Made by a program: the position numbers and the translations under genes
Notes under the pieces: model-generated
What the model was told of the DNA's origin: nothing
Seen by the model: only the letters and a program-made list of their open reading frames with translations
The model's database searches: none
Assembly (NCBI RefSeq): GCF_005870085.1
Contig: NZ_SZNM01000002.1
Span: forward strand, 124,001-188,000
Length of the DNA: 64,000 bases
DNA from: Aquibacillus sediminis
Lineage (GTDB): Bacteria; Bacillota; Bacilli; Bacillales; Amphibacillaceae
Direction: 5' to 3'
Shown: in pieces, positions 18,490-26,883 of the stretch
How positions within the stretch are numbered: the stretch's first letter is position 1
Layout: every line of letters begins with the position of its first letter

Positions 18490-19524
18490 ATGAATCAACT
18501 AGAGGAATTACTAAACGCAGCTTATCACATGGAGGCATCCGATATCCATTTAACGGTAGGAACGCCACCTGTTTTACGGATTCATGGTGATTTGCGCGTA
18601 TATGGTCAAAATAAATTACACCCAGAAGATACGGAGGCCATGGCAAAATCTGTGTTACCTGAAGATATGTGGGAAAAATTCCAAATTGAGCGCGAAATCG
18701 ATTTTTCTTATGGGATTGCAGGGGTCTCGCGTTTTCGGATGAATGTGTATTATCAACGAAATTGTATTTCGCTTGCGATTCGCTTGGTGCCGTCAGAAAT
18801 TCCAAGCTTGCATGAATTGCACATGCCGCAAGTGCTTCAAACCATTGCCGAAAGCAACCAAGGGTTAGTGTTAGTGACGGGTCCAACCGGTAGCGGGAAG
18901 AGCACCACGCTTGCGGCAATGATTGATTACATGAACAAAACGATGAAAAAGCACATTATTACATTAGAAGATCCGATTGAATATTTACATTCCCATCAAA
19001 ATTGTATTATTGATCAACGGGAGGTAGGGTTTGATACGAATAATTTTGCCAATGGCTTGCGTGCGTGTTTACGCCAAGACCCTGATGTGATTTTAGTTGG
19101 GGAAATGCGTGATCTTGAAACCATTTCAACGGCAATTACAGCAGCAGAGACAGGTCATCTAGTGCTAGGTACGTTACATACAACAGGAGCATCTTCAACA
19201 ATGGATCGAATCATTGATGTGTATCCAGCGCATCAAAAGAGTCAAATCCGGATCCAACTTGCCAACGTGTTACAAGCGATTGTGTCACAGCGGTTGTTTC
19301 CAACACCAGATCGTCAAGGAAGACGAGCAGCAACGGAAATTCTGCGAAATACGACCGCCATTAAAAATTTAATTCGTAACGACAAAATGTTTCAAATACC
19401 AAACTTCATGCAAACATCCAAAGAACAAGGTATGCACACGATGACAATGGATATCAAACAACTACTACGCGAGCGAGCCATCGCAGAAGAAGCAGCTCAA
19501 CCATATTTGCAGGAGCAGATGTAG
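18490..19524 (+). CDS. pilT: Type IV pilus retraction ATPase
   Basis: PilT depolymerises pili and drives retraction and twitching. The 344-residue protein has Walker A TGPTGSGKSTT (about 130-140), Walker B VILVGEMRD, His-box TGHLVLGTLHT and the C-terminal AIKNLIRNDK motif that marks PilT retraction ATPases. The zinc cysteines of PilB are absent. ATG 18490 was chosen since GGAGG overlaps the pilB stop 6 bases upstream. Its presence indicates a dynamic pilus rather than a simple competence pseudopilus (ComG has only one ATPase). Confidence 0.96.
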   Translation: MNQLEELLNAAYHMEASDIHLTVGTPPVLRIHGDLRVYGQNKLHPEDTEAMAKSVLPEDMWEKFQIEREIDFSYGIAGVSRFRMNVYYQRNCISLAIRLVPSEIPSLHELHMPQVLQTIAESNQGLVLVTGPTGSGKSTTLAAMIDYMNKTMKKHIITLEDPIEYLHSHQNCIIDQREVGFDTNNFANGLRACLRQDPDVILVGEMRDLETISTAITAAETGHLVLGTLHTTGASSTMDRIIDVYPAHQKSQIRIQLANVLQAIVSQRLFPTPDRQGRRAATEILRNTTAIKNLIRNDKMFQIPNFMQTSKEQGMHTMTMDIKQLLRERAIAEEAAQPYLQEQM

Positions 19525-19569
19525 TTTTAAATTATAAACAAATTGGCGAAGTAGGTTGGTGTTATTACC

Positions 19570-19689
19570 CGCTGCGGAAATACACTACGCTTTCCGCGGG
19601 TGGCTGATGAGCCTCCTCGTTCGTACCTCACTGCGGGGTCTCATCTAGGCCATTCCTCCCACAGGAGGCTCCGTGTATTTCCTTCGCTG
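19570..19689 (-). repeat. Solo GC-rich hairpin module of the dispersed repeat
   Basis: This is the right-hand module of the dispersed element, standing alone in reverse orientation and without the terminal inverted repeats. It starts cgctgcggaaatacacta and ends gtgtatttccttcgct, so its ends pair. It sits in the 429-base pilT-pilC gap. The rest of the gap (19690-19953) is AT-rich; a cttaattgaatcttaattaag palindrome-like stretch lies near 19827, with nothing else recognised. Confidence 0.75.
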
Positions 19690-19953
19690 ATTGGCGTGCT
19701 ATGAATTTTATAGTGTTTATAATTTGCGTTTATAATTTTTTATTTTTATCAACAATACTTCTTAAGTTTTTGTTTAGATGATTTTAAGTGATTTTTCACA
19801 TCCTGTCTAAGGGGTTAGTAAAGCACTTAATTGAATCTTAATTAAGAATGATCGGTGAAAGAAAACACATAAAAATAATATAAGTAATGAACAAATACAT
19901 AGCTTATGCTAATTAGTTGAAAAAAAGTTTTGGAAGAGAAAAGAGGTGAGCGG

Positions 19954-21156
19954 ATGGCTTATTTTCGTTATAAGGGTAGGGATCGTTTAGGAAAAGCGAA
20001 ACAAGGGAAAATAAGTGCTGAGAGCAAACAAGAAGCAGTTGCGAACCTAAAGCTAAACGGCGTCATTGTCTTCCAAATCGATGAGCTTAACAGCATATTA
20101 TATAAAGAAATTCATTTCGGGAAAAAGGTGAAACATAAAGATTTTGTCATCTTCTTGCGGCAATTTTCCACCTTAATTGATGCGGGTGTAACTCTCGTAG
20201 AAGCAACAACGATCTTGCAAGAACAAACAGACAGCAAGCATATTAAAAGCTCTCTAGCAAAAATTACCGAACACCTAGAATCGGGCGAAACCTTATCACA
20301 GGCAATGGAACGATACGATGACATTTATCCAAGCCTATTAACAAACATGATCCATGCTGGTGAAGTGAGTGGTAATTTAGATGAAATCCTTGATAATATG
20401 GCAACCTATTATGAAAAGCAAAACCAATTACGCCAAAAAATTGTCACGGCTTTAACGTATCCCTTAACGGTTGGTGTATTTGCGTTGTTGATTTCCATCT
20501 TTCTATTAACCTTTATTGTGCCAACCTTTGCCAACATGTTTACCTCGATGGGAGAAGATTTACCAGCCTATACGGCTTTTATTTTAGGTTTGAGTGATTT
20601 TACGAGAAGCTATTGGTGGGTATTACTGTTACTCGTCATTTTAGCATTTATTTTAATACGATATTTGCTTTCTAAACCAAATCTAGCTTATCGACTAGAT
20701 GTACTTAAGTTAAAAACACCAATCTTTGGAGATCTCTTGCAAAAGGCAGTATTAGCTCGAATGACGCGAACGCTTAGCTCGTTACTCAATAGCTCTGTAC
20801 CGATTTTGCAAGCCGTACAAATTGCCGACCGCGTGATTACTAACCGTGTGGTGAAAAAAGTGTTGCAAGATAGTCAAACATCATTGGAACAAGGGGAATC
20901 ATTAGCAACACCAATGAAAGACCATTGGGTGTTTACCAAAATGGTGACACAAATGATTGCAGTTGGCGAACGATCCGGTTCCTTGGATGAAATGTTAAGT
21001 AAAGTTGCAGATTTTTATGAAGAAGAATTAGATCATGCAACAGATAAAATCAAGTCTTTAATCGAACCAATCATGATTGTGATCCTTACCGTTATTGTTG
21101 GTGCCATCGTCCTAGCAATTATAATTCCAATGTTCTCTCTATTTGAGAATATTTAA
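19954..21156 (+). CDS. pilC: Type IV pilus inner membrane platform protein
   Basis: PilC is the polytopic membrane platform on which PilB and PilT act. The 400 residues contain two T2SSF domains: FLRQFSTLIDAGVTLVEA (about 60-75) and ARMTRTLSSLLNSSVPIL (about 268-285). Three hydrophobic helices are seen at about 165-190, 215-240 and 372-396. An AGAGGTGAG ribosome site fixes ATG 19954; the frame extends eight codons further, starting with TTG and without such a site. It is separated from pilT by the solo repeat module. Confidence 0.95.
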   Translation: MAYFRYKGRDRLGKAKQGKISAESKQEAVANLKLNGVIVFQIDELNSILYKEIHFGKKVKHKDFVIFLRQFSTLIDAGVTLVEATTILQEQTDSKHIKSSLAKITEHLESGETLSQAMERYDDIYPSLLTNMIHAGEVSGNLDEILDNMATYYEKQNQLRQKIVTALTYPLTVGVFALLISIFLLTFIVPTFANMFTSMGEDLPAYTAFILGLSDFTRSYWWVLLLLVILAFILIRYLLSKPNLAYRLDVLKLKTPIFGDLLQKAVLARMTRTLSSLLNSSVPILQAVQIADRVITNRVVKKVLQDSQTSLEQGESLATPMKDHWVFTKMVTQMIAVGERSGSLDEMLSKVADFYEEELDHATDKIKSLIEPIMIVILTVIVGAIVLAIIIPMFSLFENI

Positions 21157-21180
21157 CAGCATAATTTAGTAAAAAAGTTA

Positions 21181-21208
21181 TAGACTAAATAGTACAACAT
21201 AGTATAAT
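21181..21208 (+). promoter_or_regulatory. Sigma-A-type promoter of the pilin transcript
   Basis: A perfect TATAAT (21203-21208) with a weak -35-like TAGACT (21181-21186) lies directly ahead of the c-di-GMP-II aptamer, between pilC and the pilins. A transcript from it would carry the riboswitch. Confidence 0.6.
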
Positions 21209-21227
21209 ATAGGTGAGGGAAATAGAA

Positions 21228-21335
21228 TCAACAACAGAATGCGATGAATGGTTATCTTGATATGGGCACTTGGATAATCGGGAGCAAGTAGTGCAACCGA
21301 CTGACATCATAGAATTATGTTGTTGGTCTTTTTTT
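21228..21335 (+). promoter_or_regulatory. Cyclic di-GMP-II riboswitch upstream of the pilin genes
   Basis: The aptamer holds the conserved strings of class-II c-di-GMP riboswitches in the right order: GATGAATGG (about 21243-21251), TGGGCACTTG (21263-21272), a variable hairpin, then AGTAGTGCAACCGAC (21287-21301). A terminator follows: GACTGACATCATA (21299-21311) with TATGTTGTTGGTC (21316-21328) and a T run (21329-21335). The 3' arm can instead pair with TCAACAACAG at 21228-21237, just 5' of the aptamer, which would break the terminator. This is a classical transcription-attenuation layout. The sense of control (ON or OFF by c-di-GMP) is not proven; the overlap of the terminator stem with the aptamer's 3' end suggests that ligand binding favours read-through. 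Confidence 0.9.
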
Positions 21336-21405
21336 AAGCGCAAAAACAAACAACAGTTGTTCAGTCATCGGATCCATTAAATATGTATCATGGAGGTTAT
21401 AATTC

Positions 21406-21831
21406 ATGTTGAGAAAATGGACAAGAATGTTAAAGAGTCAAAAAGGTTTTACGTTAGTTGAGCTATTAGCAGTTATTGTGATTTTGGGGATTATTGCTGC
21501 GATTGCTATACCAAGTATTGGTGGGATTATTAACAACACAAAAGATGATGCGCACGATTCAAATGCAATTATGATGATAGAGGCTGCAAGATTAGCTGTT
21601 GCAAGTGGAGATCTTTCAAGTGGAGATACAATTACGCTTCAAGAGTTAGTTAATGAAGGCTATCTAGAGCAGGTTCCAAGTAACCCTGAAGATGGGGGTT
21701 ATTCGGGTGAGGTTGAACTTGATGATGATGGTAATGGAAATATTACTTATACTGTAACTTTAACAGATGAAGATGGAAGTACACCTTACGTTACTGCACA
21801 AACATTAGAGGAAATACAAGCTAATGATTAA
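21406..21831 (+). CDS. Type IV prepilin, major-pilin type (first of a tandem pair)
   Basis: A 141-residue prepilin with leader KSQKG|FTLVELLAVIVILG, cleavage after Gly14, Glu at +5 and a conserved hydrophobic helix continuing IIAAIAIPSIGGIINNT. The remaining ~90 residues form a small acidic globular domain without cysteines. The leader and helix are ComGC/PilA-like. It is the first gene after the c-di-GMP-II riboswitch and has GGAGG upstream of the ATG. With its neighbour it is the best candidate for the main pilus subunit. Confidence 0.93.
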   Translation: MLRKWTRMLKSQKGFTLVELLAVIVILGIIAAIAIPSIGGIINNTKDDAHDSNAIMMIEAARLAVASGDLSSGDTITLQELVNEGYLEQVPSNPEDGGYSGEVELDDDGNGNITYTVTLTDEDGSTPYVTAQTLEEIQAND

Positions 21832-21863
21832 TTGAGAGTTCATAAGGGAGAGGAGAAAAAGTA

Positions 21864-22304
21864 ATGAAGAGATTTTTAAACAGGATTAAAAGTGAAAAAG
21901 GTTTTACATTAGTGGAATTGTTAGCAGTAATTGTAATTTTGGGGATAATTGCAGCGATTGCTGTTCCAAGTATTGGTGGAATAATTAGTAATACTAAACA
22001 AGATGCACACGAGTCTAATGAAATTATGTTTGAAGAAGCAGCTCGTTTAGCTTTTGCGAGTGGTGAGAATTTCGATGAAAATAGTAATGATGGCGATGAA
22101 AATGACAGTTACACACTAAAGTTTCTAAAGGATAAAGGTTATCTAGAAACTATCCCTCCATATCCACAAGATGATACTGAAGAATATAATCCGGATTCTA
22201 GTTATGTTACTGTAGATTATTCTAAAGATGGATCAGATAATCATACTGCTAGCTATACAGTTGAAACCGATACTCGAGATATCTCAGCAGACCCAGAGGG
22301 GTAA
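21864..22304 (+). CDS. Type IV prepilin, major-pilin type (second of a tandem pair)
   Basis: A 146-residue paralogue of the preceding pilin. The leader KSEKG|FTLVELLAVIVILG and the helix through PSIGGIISNTKQDAHESNE are nearly identical, while the C-terminal ~80 residues diverge (acidic, with Tyr- and Pro-rich segments). It lies 32 bases downstream with its own GGAGAGGAG site. It probably arose by tandem duplication; the two may be alternative or mixed subunits. Confidence 0.93.
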   Translation: MKRFLNRIKSEKGFTLVELLAVIVILGIIAAIAVPSIGGIISNTKQDAHESNEIMFEEAARLAFASGENFDENSNDGDENDSYTLKFLKDKGYLETIPPYPQDDTEEYNPDSSYVTVDYSKDGSDNHTASYTVETDTRDISADPEG

Positions 22305-22366
22305 TATTTGGTTTAATAAAACCCTACTAAGGGGTTCTTTCATCTATAAAACAGGGAGACCAAACC

Positions 22367-23122
22367 ATGCACCTATTCCTAACAATATACATGTTTCTCA
22401 TCGGCACAATCTTCGGTTCGTTTTTTAATGTGGTTGGGCTTCGGGTTCCGAAGCGCAGCCTTTTTGCGTCTCAACGTTCGTATTGCCCTAATTGTCACCA
22501 CACCTTAGCCTGGTTTGAATTAATTCCAGTCCTCTCTTATTTGTTGCAAGGTGGGAAATGCCGCAATTGCAAACAAACGATTTCACCGATGTATCCCATA
22601 ATTGAACTTGCCACAGGGATACTGTTCGCCTACAGTTATATCCATTTTGGATTGCAACTTGAACTCATTATTTCATTGCTACTTATGTCGGTATTGGCTA
22701 TTATTGTAGTAACAGACCTTACATATATGCTCATTCCTGATCGAATTTTACTTTTTTTTCTTCCATTATTCATTGTTGGTCGTCTAATGGTGCCACTTGA
22801 TCCGTGGTGGTCCTCAGTTACCGGTGCCCTATTTGGTCTTGGGATTGTGGCCGTTGTGATTTTTGCTAGTAATGGTGGCATGGGTGGCGGTGATATGAAA
22901 TTATTAGGTTTAATTGGCCTTGTTTTAGGTTATAAGCTAACAATCGTTGCCTTTTTTCTGTCGACCTTATATGGCTCAGTGATCTGTGGCATATTATTAG
23001 CACTGAAAGTAATTGATCGAAAAAATCCAGTTCCGTTCGGTCCATTTATTGTATTAGGAACGATTACGAGTTATTTCTTTGGACAGGCATTAATCGATTG
23101 GTATCTAGCTATTCTCTTTTAA
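22367..23122 (+). CDS. pilD: Type IV prepilin peptidase / N-methyltransferase
   Basis: PilD (ComC in B. subtilis) cleaves prepilin leaders at the membrane and N-methylates the new amino terminus. The 251-residue polytopic protein has the zinc tetracysteine of bifunctional enzymes (CPNC...CRNC, about residues 44-72). The two catalytic aspartates are in VVTDLTYMLIPD (about 120) and GGGDMKLLG (about 178). Several hydrophobic helices are clear. A weak GC-rich hairpin (about 22319-22336) lies between the second pilin and this gene, possibly reducing read-through. In B. subtilis the equivalent gene is the only pilus gene at this locus. Confidence 0.95.
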   Translation: MHLFLTIYMFLIGTIFGSFFNVVGLRVPKRSLFASQRSYCPNCHHTLAWFELIPVLSYLLQGGKCRNCKQTISPMYPIIELATGILFAYSYIHFGLQLELIISLLLMSVLAIIVVTDLTYMLIPDRILLFFLPLFIVGRLMVPLDPWWSSVTGALFGLGIVAVVIFASNGGMGGGDMKLLGLIGLVLGYKLTIVAFFLSTLYGSVICGILLALKVIDRKNPVPFGPFIVLGTITSYFFGQALIDWYLAILF

Positions 23123-23137
23123 AAAGTAGGTGAAGTA

Positions 23138-24109
23138 GTGTTAAATCGAGCAAAGAAACACGTTAATTTAATTATAAAAGATCAAGTCATTCGTTATACC
23201 GTTTCCAAACAGTCAACAGTGGACGGAATTATCGATTATGGGGAAAAGTTTTTTACAAATGGTGTGGTAGAAAATGGTAAAATTGTCAATGAGAAGGCTT
23301 TTACCTCTGTGTTAGAAAGTCTTGTGCGTGAGAAAAAATGGCGTCATAAAAACGTCTTTTTCTGCGTACCTGATGCATCGGTTTCGATCCGTGAACAACT
23401 TGTTCCGAAAGAGTTGGCCAAAGAAGAAATAAAAGATTATATTCATATGGAATTAGAAGATAGTATTCGTTTGCCATTTTCCAATCCTGCGATTGATTTC
23501 GAAATTTTAGGAGAAGAAAACGAACAAACGAAAATTCTGTTATTTGCCTATCCAAAGGAACGATTGCAACAATATTTACAAGTGTTCAATGCAGTTCGTT
23601 TAAAACCAGTTGTTGCGGATATTTCCTCGTTGTCATTATACCGTCTCTATTATCAATTAGATCGAGCGGCCACAAAAGAACACCTTTTGTCGGTTCAATG
23701 GGACAAAGATTCGTTAGTGCTAACAGCTTTTAATCATCATAAGCCAATGTTCACGCGTTTCCTAAAAGCATCCTTAGATACGAATTCCTGGCAATGGAGT
23801 GTGGCTGACAATGAATTGTTATGGTCGGACGAAGCAATGCCATTGGAGGGCTATGAACAAGATCAGTTTGTAACAATTGAACGATTTATGGATTTTTATC
23901 GTTATTCCGTCATGCAGGGAGAGCAACAGATTACGAAAATATTATTATCTGGGGATTATCCTTATTTAGACCGTGTGGAAAAATCATTGCGCGAACGGTT
24001 AGACATTAAGATTGAACCAATCGCTATGCATGAACAACAGCTACGTATTCCAGCCAAGTTTGCTGATGTCGTCGGACTTTCGATAAAAAATACTGCGATC
24101 AGATCGTGA
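23138..24109 (+). CDS. pilM: Type IV pilus assembly actin-like protein
   Basis: PilM is a cytoplasmic actin-like ATPase-fold protein that binds the PilN tail and couples the motor to the inner-membrane complex. The 323 residues show the family pattern: VFFCVPDASVSIREQLVPK (about 70-88), EEIKDYIHMELEDSIRLPF, PVVADISSLSLYRLYY, ILLSGDYPYL, and a C-terminal FADVVGLSIK. It starts at GTG 23138 with AGGTGAAG upstream, 15 bases after pilD, and precedes pilN and pilO, the usual M-N-O order. Confidence 0.88.
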   Translation: MLNRAKKHVNLIIKDQVIRYTVSKQSTVDGIIDYGEKFFTNGVVENGKIVNEKAFTSVLESLVREKKWRHKNVFFCVPDASVSIREQLVPKELAKEEIKDYIHMELEDSIRLPFSNPAIDFEILGEENEQTKILLFAYPKERLQQYLQVFNAVRLKPVVADISSLSLYRLYYQLDRAATKEHLLSVQWDKDSLVLTAFNHHKPMFTRFLKASLDTNSWQWSVADNELLWSDEAMPLEGYEQDQFVTIERFMDFYRYSVMQGEQQITKILLSGDYPYLDRVEKSLRERLDIKIEPIAMHEQQLRIPAKFADVVGLSIKNTAIRS

Positions 24110-24121
24110 GGGTAACGATAA

Positions 24122-24673
24122 ATGATTGTTGAAATTAATTTTTTAGATCCAAAAAAGAAAAGAAATATGGTACCGTATTTGCTTGGATTGATGACGGTTG
24201 CCTTTTTGACAGCATCTGGTTACTGGATGTTTCAAGAATATCAAAACTTACAAGAGCAACAAGCACAATTGCAACAAGAGATAAATGAAAATCGACAAAT
24301 ACAACAAGAATATGAAAGTAGAACAAATTTAGCAGCAAAACGGTCACAATTAAATGAACAGATTACACAATTGGAGCAGGAAATTTTTCCAACTGTACCA
24401 CTATTAAAACAGATGGTATCCATGTTACCGGAAACAGGCTATTTTGATAATTACTCCTTTAGTTTAAACAGTGATATTAGTTTAGTTTTACGTGTTGATC
24501 GTTTAGAAGATGTGGCAGCCTATATGCATTCATTGGAAAGTCAAGCCTATGTGGAAAGTGCTGATGTTTCCAATATAAGTGTGAACACCGCCAATGAATC
24601 CCGTACGTATATCGCCTCTTTTCAAGTTAGTATCGATCAGTCCGTATGGATGGGGGAGGTAGATGAGCGATGA
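24122..24673 (+). CDS. pilN: Type IV pilus assembly protein PilN
   Basis: A 183-residue bitopic membrane protein. A short cytoplasmic tail MIVEINFLDPKKKRN contains the INFLDP motif that binds PilM. One transmembrane helix (about 18-36), a glutamine-rich coiled coil (about 38-85) and a ferredoxin-like extracytoplasmic domain follow. The pilO ATG overlaps its stop (ATGA), consistent with formation of a PilN-PilO heterodimer. Confidence 0.9.
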   Translation: MIVEINFLDPKKKRNMVPYLLGLMTVAFLTASGYWMFQEYQNLQEQQAQLQQEINENRQIQQEYESRTNLAAKRSQLNEQITQLEQEIFPTVPLLKQMVSMLPETGYFDNYSFSLNSDISLVLRVDRLEDVAAYMHSLESQAYVESADVSNISVNTANESRTYIASFQVSIDQSVWMGEVDER

Positions 24674-25287
24674 AATTTACTTGGAACAGACGCTACACCT
24701 ATCTTTCGTTAATCTTATTGGCGTTCGTTATACTAGTTCCTGTTCTAATCTATATATATGTTCTCTCTCCAGTCGAATCAGAGGTTCGGCAATTAGAGGA
24801 ACAGCTACAAGTACAAAAACAAATACTTGCTGAAGGGGAACAAACGGAGGAAGAAGACGATTTAGAGAATTCTTCAGCCTTACAAGTTAAATTGCCTGTC
24901 ACTAAAGCTAATGATCAACTGTTAATGTTACTTAATCAATTGGAGCAAGACACTAATAGCACCGTCACTAGTTTTTCAATCAATTCAAATGACTCGACAA
25001 ATACTATGATAAGTAGTGATTTATCGGTAATTTCCTATCAACTTCAACTAACATCACCAAGCTACGAAAGTATGGAGTTGTTTTTAGAAAAATTAAGTAA
25101 TTTAGAGCGAATTGTTACGGTTACAAGTATTAGCTTCTCTTCCACATCTGCTGCTGATATGAGCTATTCTGTTGCCTTTTCGGCATACTATGATCCTGCA
25201 TTATCAGAACTAGAATCAGAAACACCGTCCTATGATTACACGCCACCATCTCAAAAAAATAGTCCCTTTCCGGTCGAAACGGAATGA
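24670..25287 (+). CDS. pilO: Type IV pilus assembly protein PilO
   Basis: A 205-residue bitopic membrane protein. A basic N-terminus (MKFTWNRRYTYLS) leads to one helix (about 11-31), a short coiled coil with an acidic linker (about 35-70) and an alpha/beta domain (about 75-180) of the PilO type. The C-terminus is Pro/Ser/Tyr-rich. It partners PilN. PilP and PilQ are absent, as expected in a bacterium without an outer membrane. A terminator follows, closing the pilus operon. Confidence 0.85.
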   Translation: MKFTWNRRYTYLSLILLAFVILVPVLIYIYVLSPVESEVRQLEEQLQVQKQILAEGEQTEEEDDLENSSALQVKLPVTKANDQLLMLLNQLEQDTNSTVTSFSINSNDSTNTMISSDLSVISYQLQLTSPSYESMELFLEKLSNLERIVTVTSISFSSTSAADMSYSVAFSAYYDPALSELESETPSYDYTPPSQKNSPFPVETE

Positions 25288-25294
25288 ATATTTA

Positions 25295-25334
25295 AGCGGA
25301 AGATTGCAACATTTTGTTGTAATCTTCCGTTTTG
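25295..25334 (+). terminator. Terminator of the pilus operon
   Basis: CGGAAGATTGCAAC pairs with TTGTAATCTTCCG around a short T-rich loop, followed by TTTT. The stem is strong. Confidence 0.9.
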
Positions 25335-25501
25335 CATTTGACAAAGGTCGCCTTACTTTTCGTTTCTAGTGTGATAGAGTTATAAAAACAAAGCGAAACA
25401 AGCCATCCAAACGTGCTTTTTTAATAGGCTATTGGTAGAGGATAAACGCAATTGTGGTTATAGTTCAATCGACAAAATTAAGGAAAAGGAGTGGGTGTAA
25501 C

Positions 25502-26464
25502 ATGAGCAAACAACCAACCGTTTCAGTACGAATGAATGGTGAAAAAACGGATATGTTTTCCAATCAAGAAGACGAATCCTTTACAGCTTATCAAGAACAG
25601 GCAGCGACTGTGGAACAACGGTTTCGTCCCGAAGACCTAGTCGAGTATGAAAAAAATGATGATATCGATGATGATTGGTATGTAGAGAAGTATCGAAAAC
25701 GTAAATTGCCACCAGGTTTTAAAGTGTTTGCTTTTGCAGCATTAGCTGCCATCATAGTTGGTGTTATATTAGGTTTTGTTAGTTTGCGAATGTTTGCTGG
25801 TATTGATGACAATCAAATGCAATTAGCGCAATCTGTGCAAACTTTACCGACAGATGGAAATGGGTCAGCTACAACAGATGGACAAGCATCTGATGCAGCT
25901 AATAGTGGTAATAATTCGAATGCGGTTCAAGTTCCATTAGAGCCATTATCAGCGGTTGTCATTCAAGGTGGTGTGTTTTCCTCACATGCAAAAGCAGAAG
26001 AATGGCAACGGCAATTCAATGATGCGGGTTATCCAACTATGATATGGGAAACAGCTGACGGCCAATATCGTTTATTTGCAGGACTTTTTTCTAGCGAACA
26101 AGCAGCAGATTTAACTGTCGCTGATATGGGGGCAGATGGTTTGGAAGCGTATGTTCGTCCATGGCAACCAGAAGTATCAACAGCTGAAATAGCGCCATCG
26201 GAACAAGAATGGCTTGAAACATTTACAGCACAGTGGCAACAAGCGATGGAAGTGCTCCAAAGTGAAGGAACTTTATCTAATGAACAAGGCGGGTGGGAAG
26301 ATTGGTTGTCTAGCTATCCTGAAACAGCCTCGACTCAAACCGAATCCTTACAACTTTCGGGCCAACAACTTGTCGAGAATATCGGTAGCGAACAGTCAAG
26401 TGCAACATTGCAAATGGATTTGCTTCAGCTATGGCAACATTATGTTGCACTTGGGCATAATTAA
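25502..26464 (+). CDS. spoIIB: SpoIIB-like SPOR-domain protein
   Basis: In B. subtilis SpoIIB is a septum-localised SPOR protein that helps septal peptidoglycan thinning during engulfment and lies between comC and maf; this gene has the same position. The 320-residue protein has a charged cytoplasmic N-terminus, one transmembrane helix (about 77-100), a Ser/Gly/Asn-rich linker and a SPOR domain (VVIQGGVFSSHAKAEEW to AYVRPWQ, about 155-230). A C-terminal helical part follows. ATG 25502 is preceded by AAGGAG. Sequence similarity to SpoIIB beyond the SPOR layout cannot be judged by eye. Confidence 0.8.
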   Translation: MSKQPTVSVRMNGEKTDMFSNQEDESFTAYQEQAATVEQRFRPEDLVEYEKNDDIDDDWYVEKYRKRKLPPGFKVFAFAALAAIIVGVILGFVSLRMFAGIDDNQMQLAQSVQTLPTDGNGSATTDGQASDAANSGNNSNAVQVPLEPLSAVVIQGGVFSSHAKAEEWQRQFNDAGYPTMIWETADGQYRLFAGLFSSEQAADLTVADMGADGLEAYVRPWQPEVSTAEIAPSEQEWLETFTAQWQQAMEVLQSEGTLSNEQGGWEDWLSSYPETASTQTESLQLSGQQLVENIGSEQSSATLQMDLLQLWQHYVALGHN

Positions 26465-26478
26465 ATGTCTAATGAAAA

Positions 26479-26515
26479 GTCTGGTGATCTCCGGGAGGAT
26501 CACCGGGCTTTTTTA
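26479..26515 (+). terminator. Terminator of spoIIB
   Basis: CTGGTGATC...GATCACCGG with a GC-rich loop, followed by a T run. Confidence 0.9.
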
Positions 26516-26815
26516 TTGCTTTTGGTTGAGTGTTCGTTCTCACGGTAGACTCGCAGCCGAAAGAAGTCTGAATCGATCGAGAGAAGTCGTCGTACGATAA
26601 ATTCACGAGCTAAAGTATAGTCAGAAACAGCCGTCACAGGTCTTTTCATGGTACGAAAGCTAAAATTTCGTGACATAAGTAAAAATATGCCAAATTAATC
26701 AAAGAAACAATAATTACTCTTTTCTCTAGTAGAAGGTTCATTTGTTTCTCCAAAACACTAGTAGAAACCTTAAAAACTGGGCATGATGGGATGGAGAAAA
26801 CCGTTAATTAGACAT
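26516..26815. other. Intergenic space without recognised features
   Basis: A gap of about 300 bases between the spoIIB terminator and the maf promoter. It contains a repeated ctagtagaa word (about 26726 and 26758). No supported gene, RNA or terminator is seen; an open frame running in from spoIIB is out-of-frame shadow. Confidence 0.5.
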
Positions 26816-26844
26816 TTGTTAATAGCGGCAAAAATCGGTATGAT
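26816..26844 (+). promoter_or_regulatory. Sigma-A promoter of maf-radC
   Basis: TTGTTA (26816-26821) and TATGAT (26839-26844) are separated by 17 bases, about 40 bases before the maf start. Confidence 0.7.
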
Positions 26845-26883
26845 AAGAATACCTGATACGATGTTTGAAAGGTGGAACACACA

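Noticed and set aside
21228-21335. Class-I (GEMM) c-di-GMP or other riboswitch
   Set aside because: The GEMM-I landmarks (GGGCAAACC, GACGCAAAGCC) are absent, whereas all class-II landmarks are present in order.
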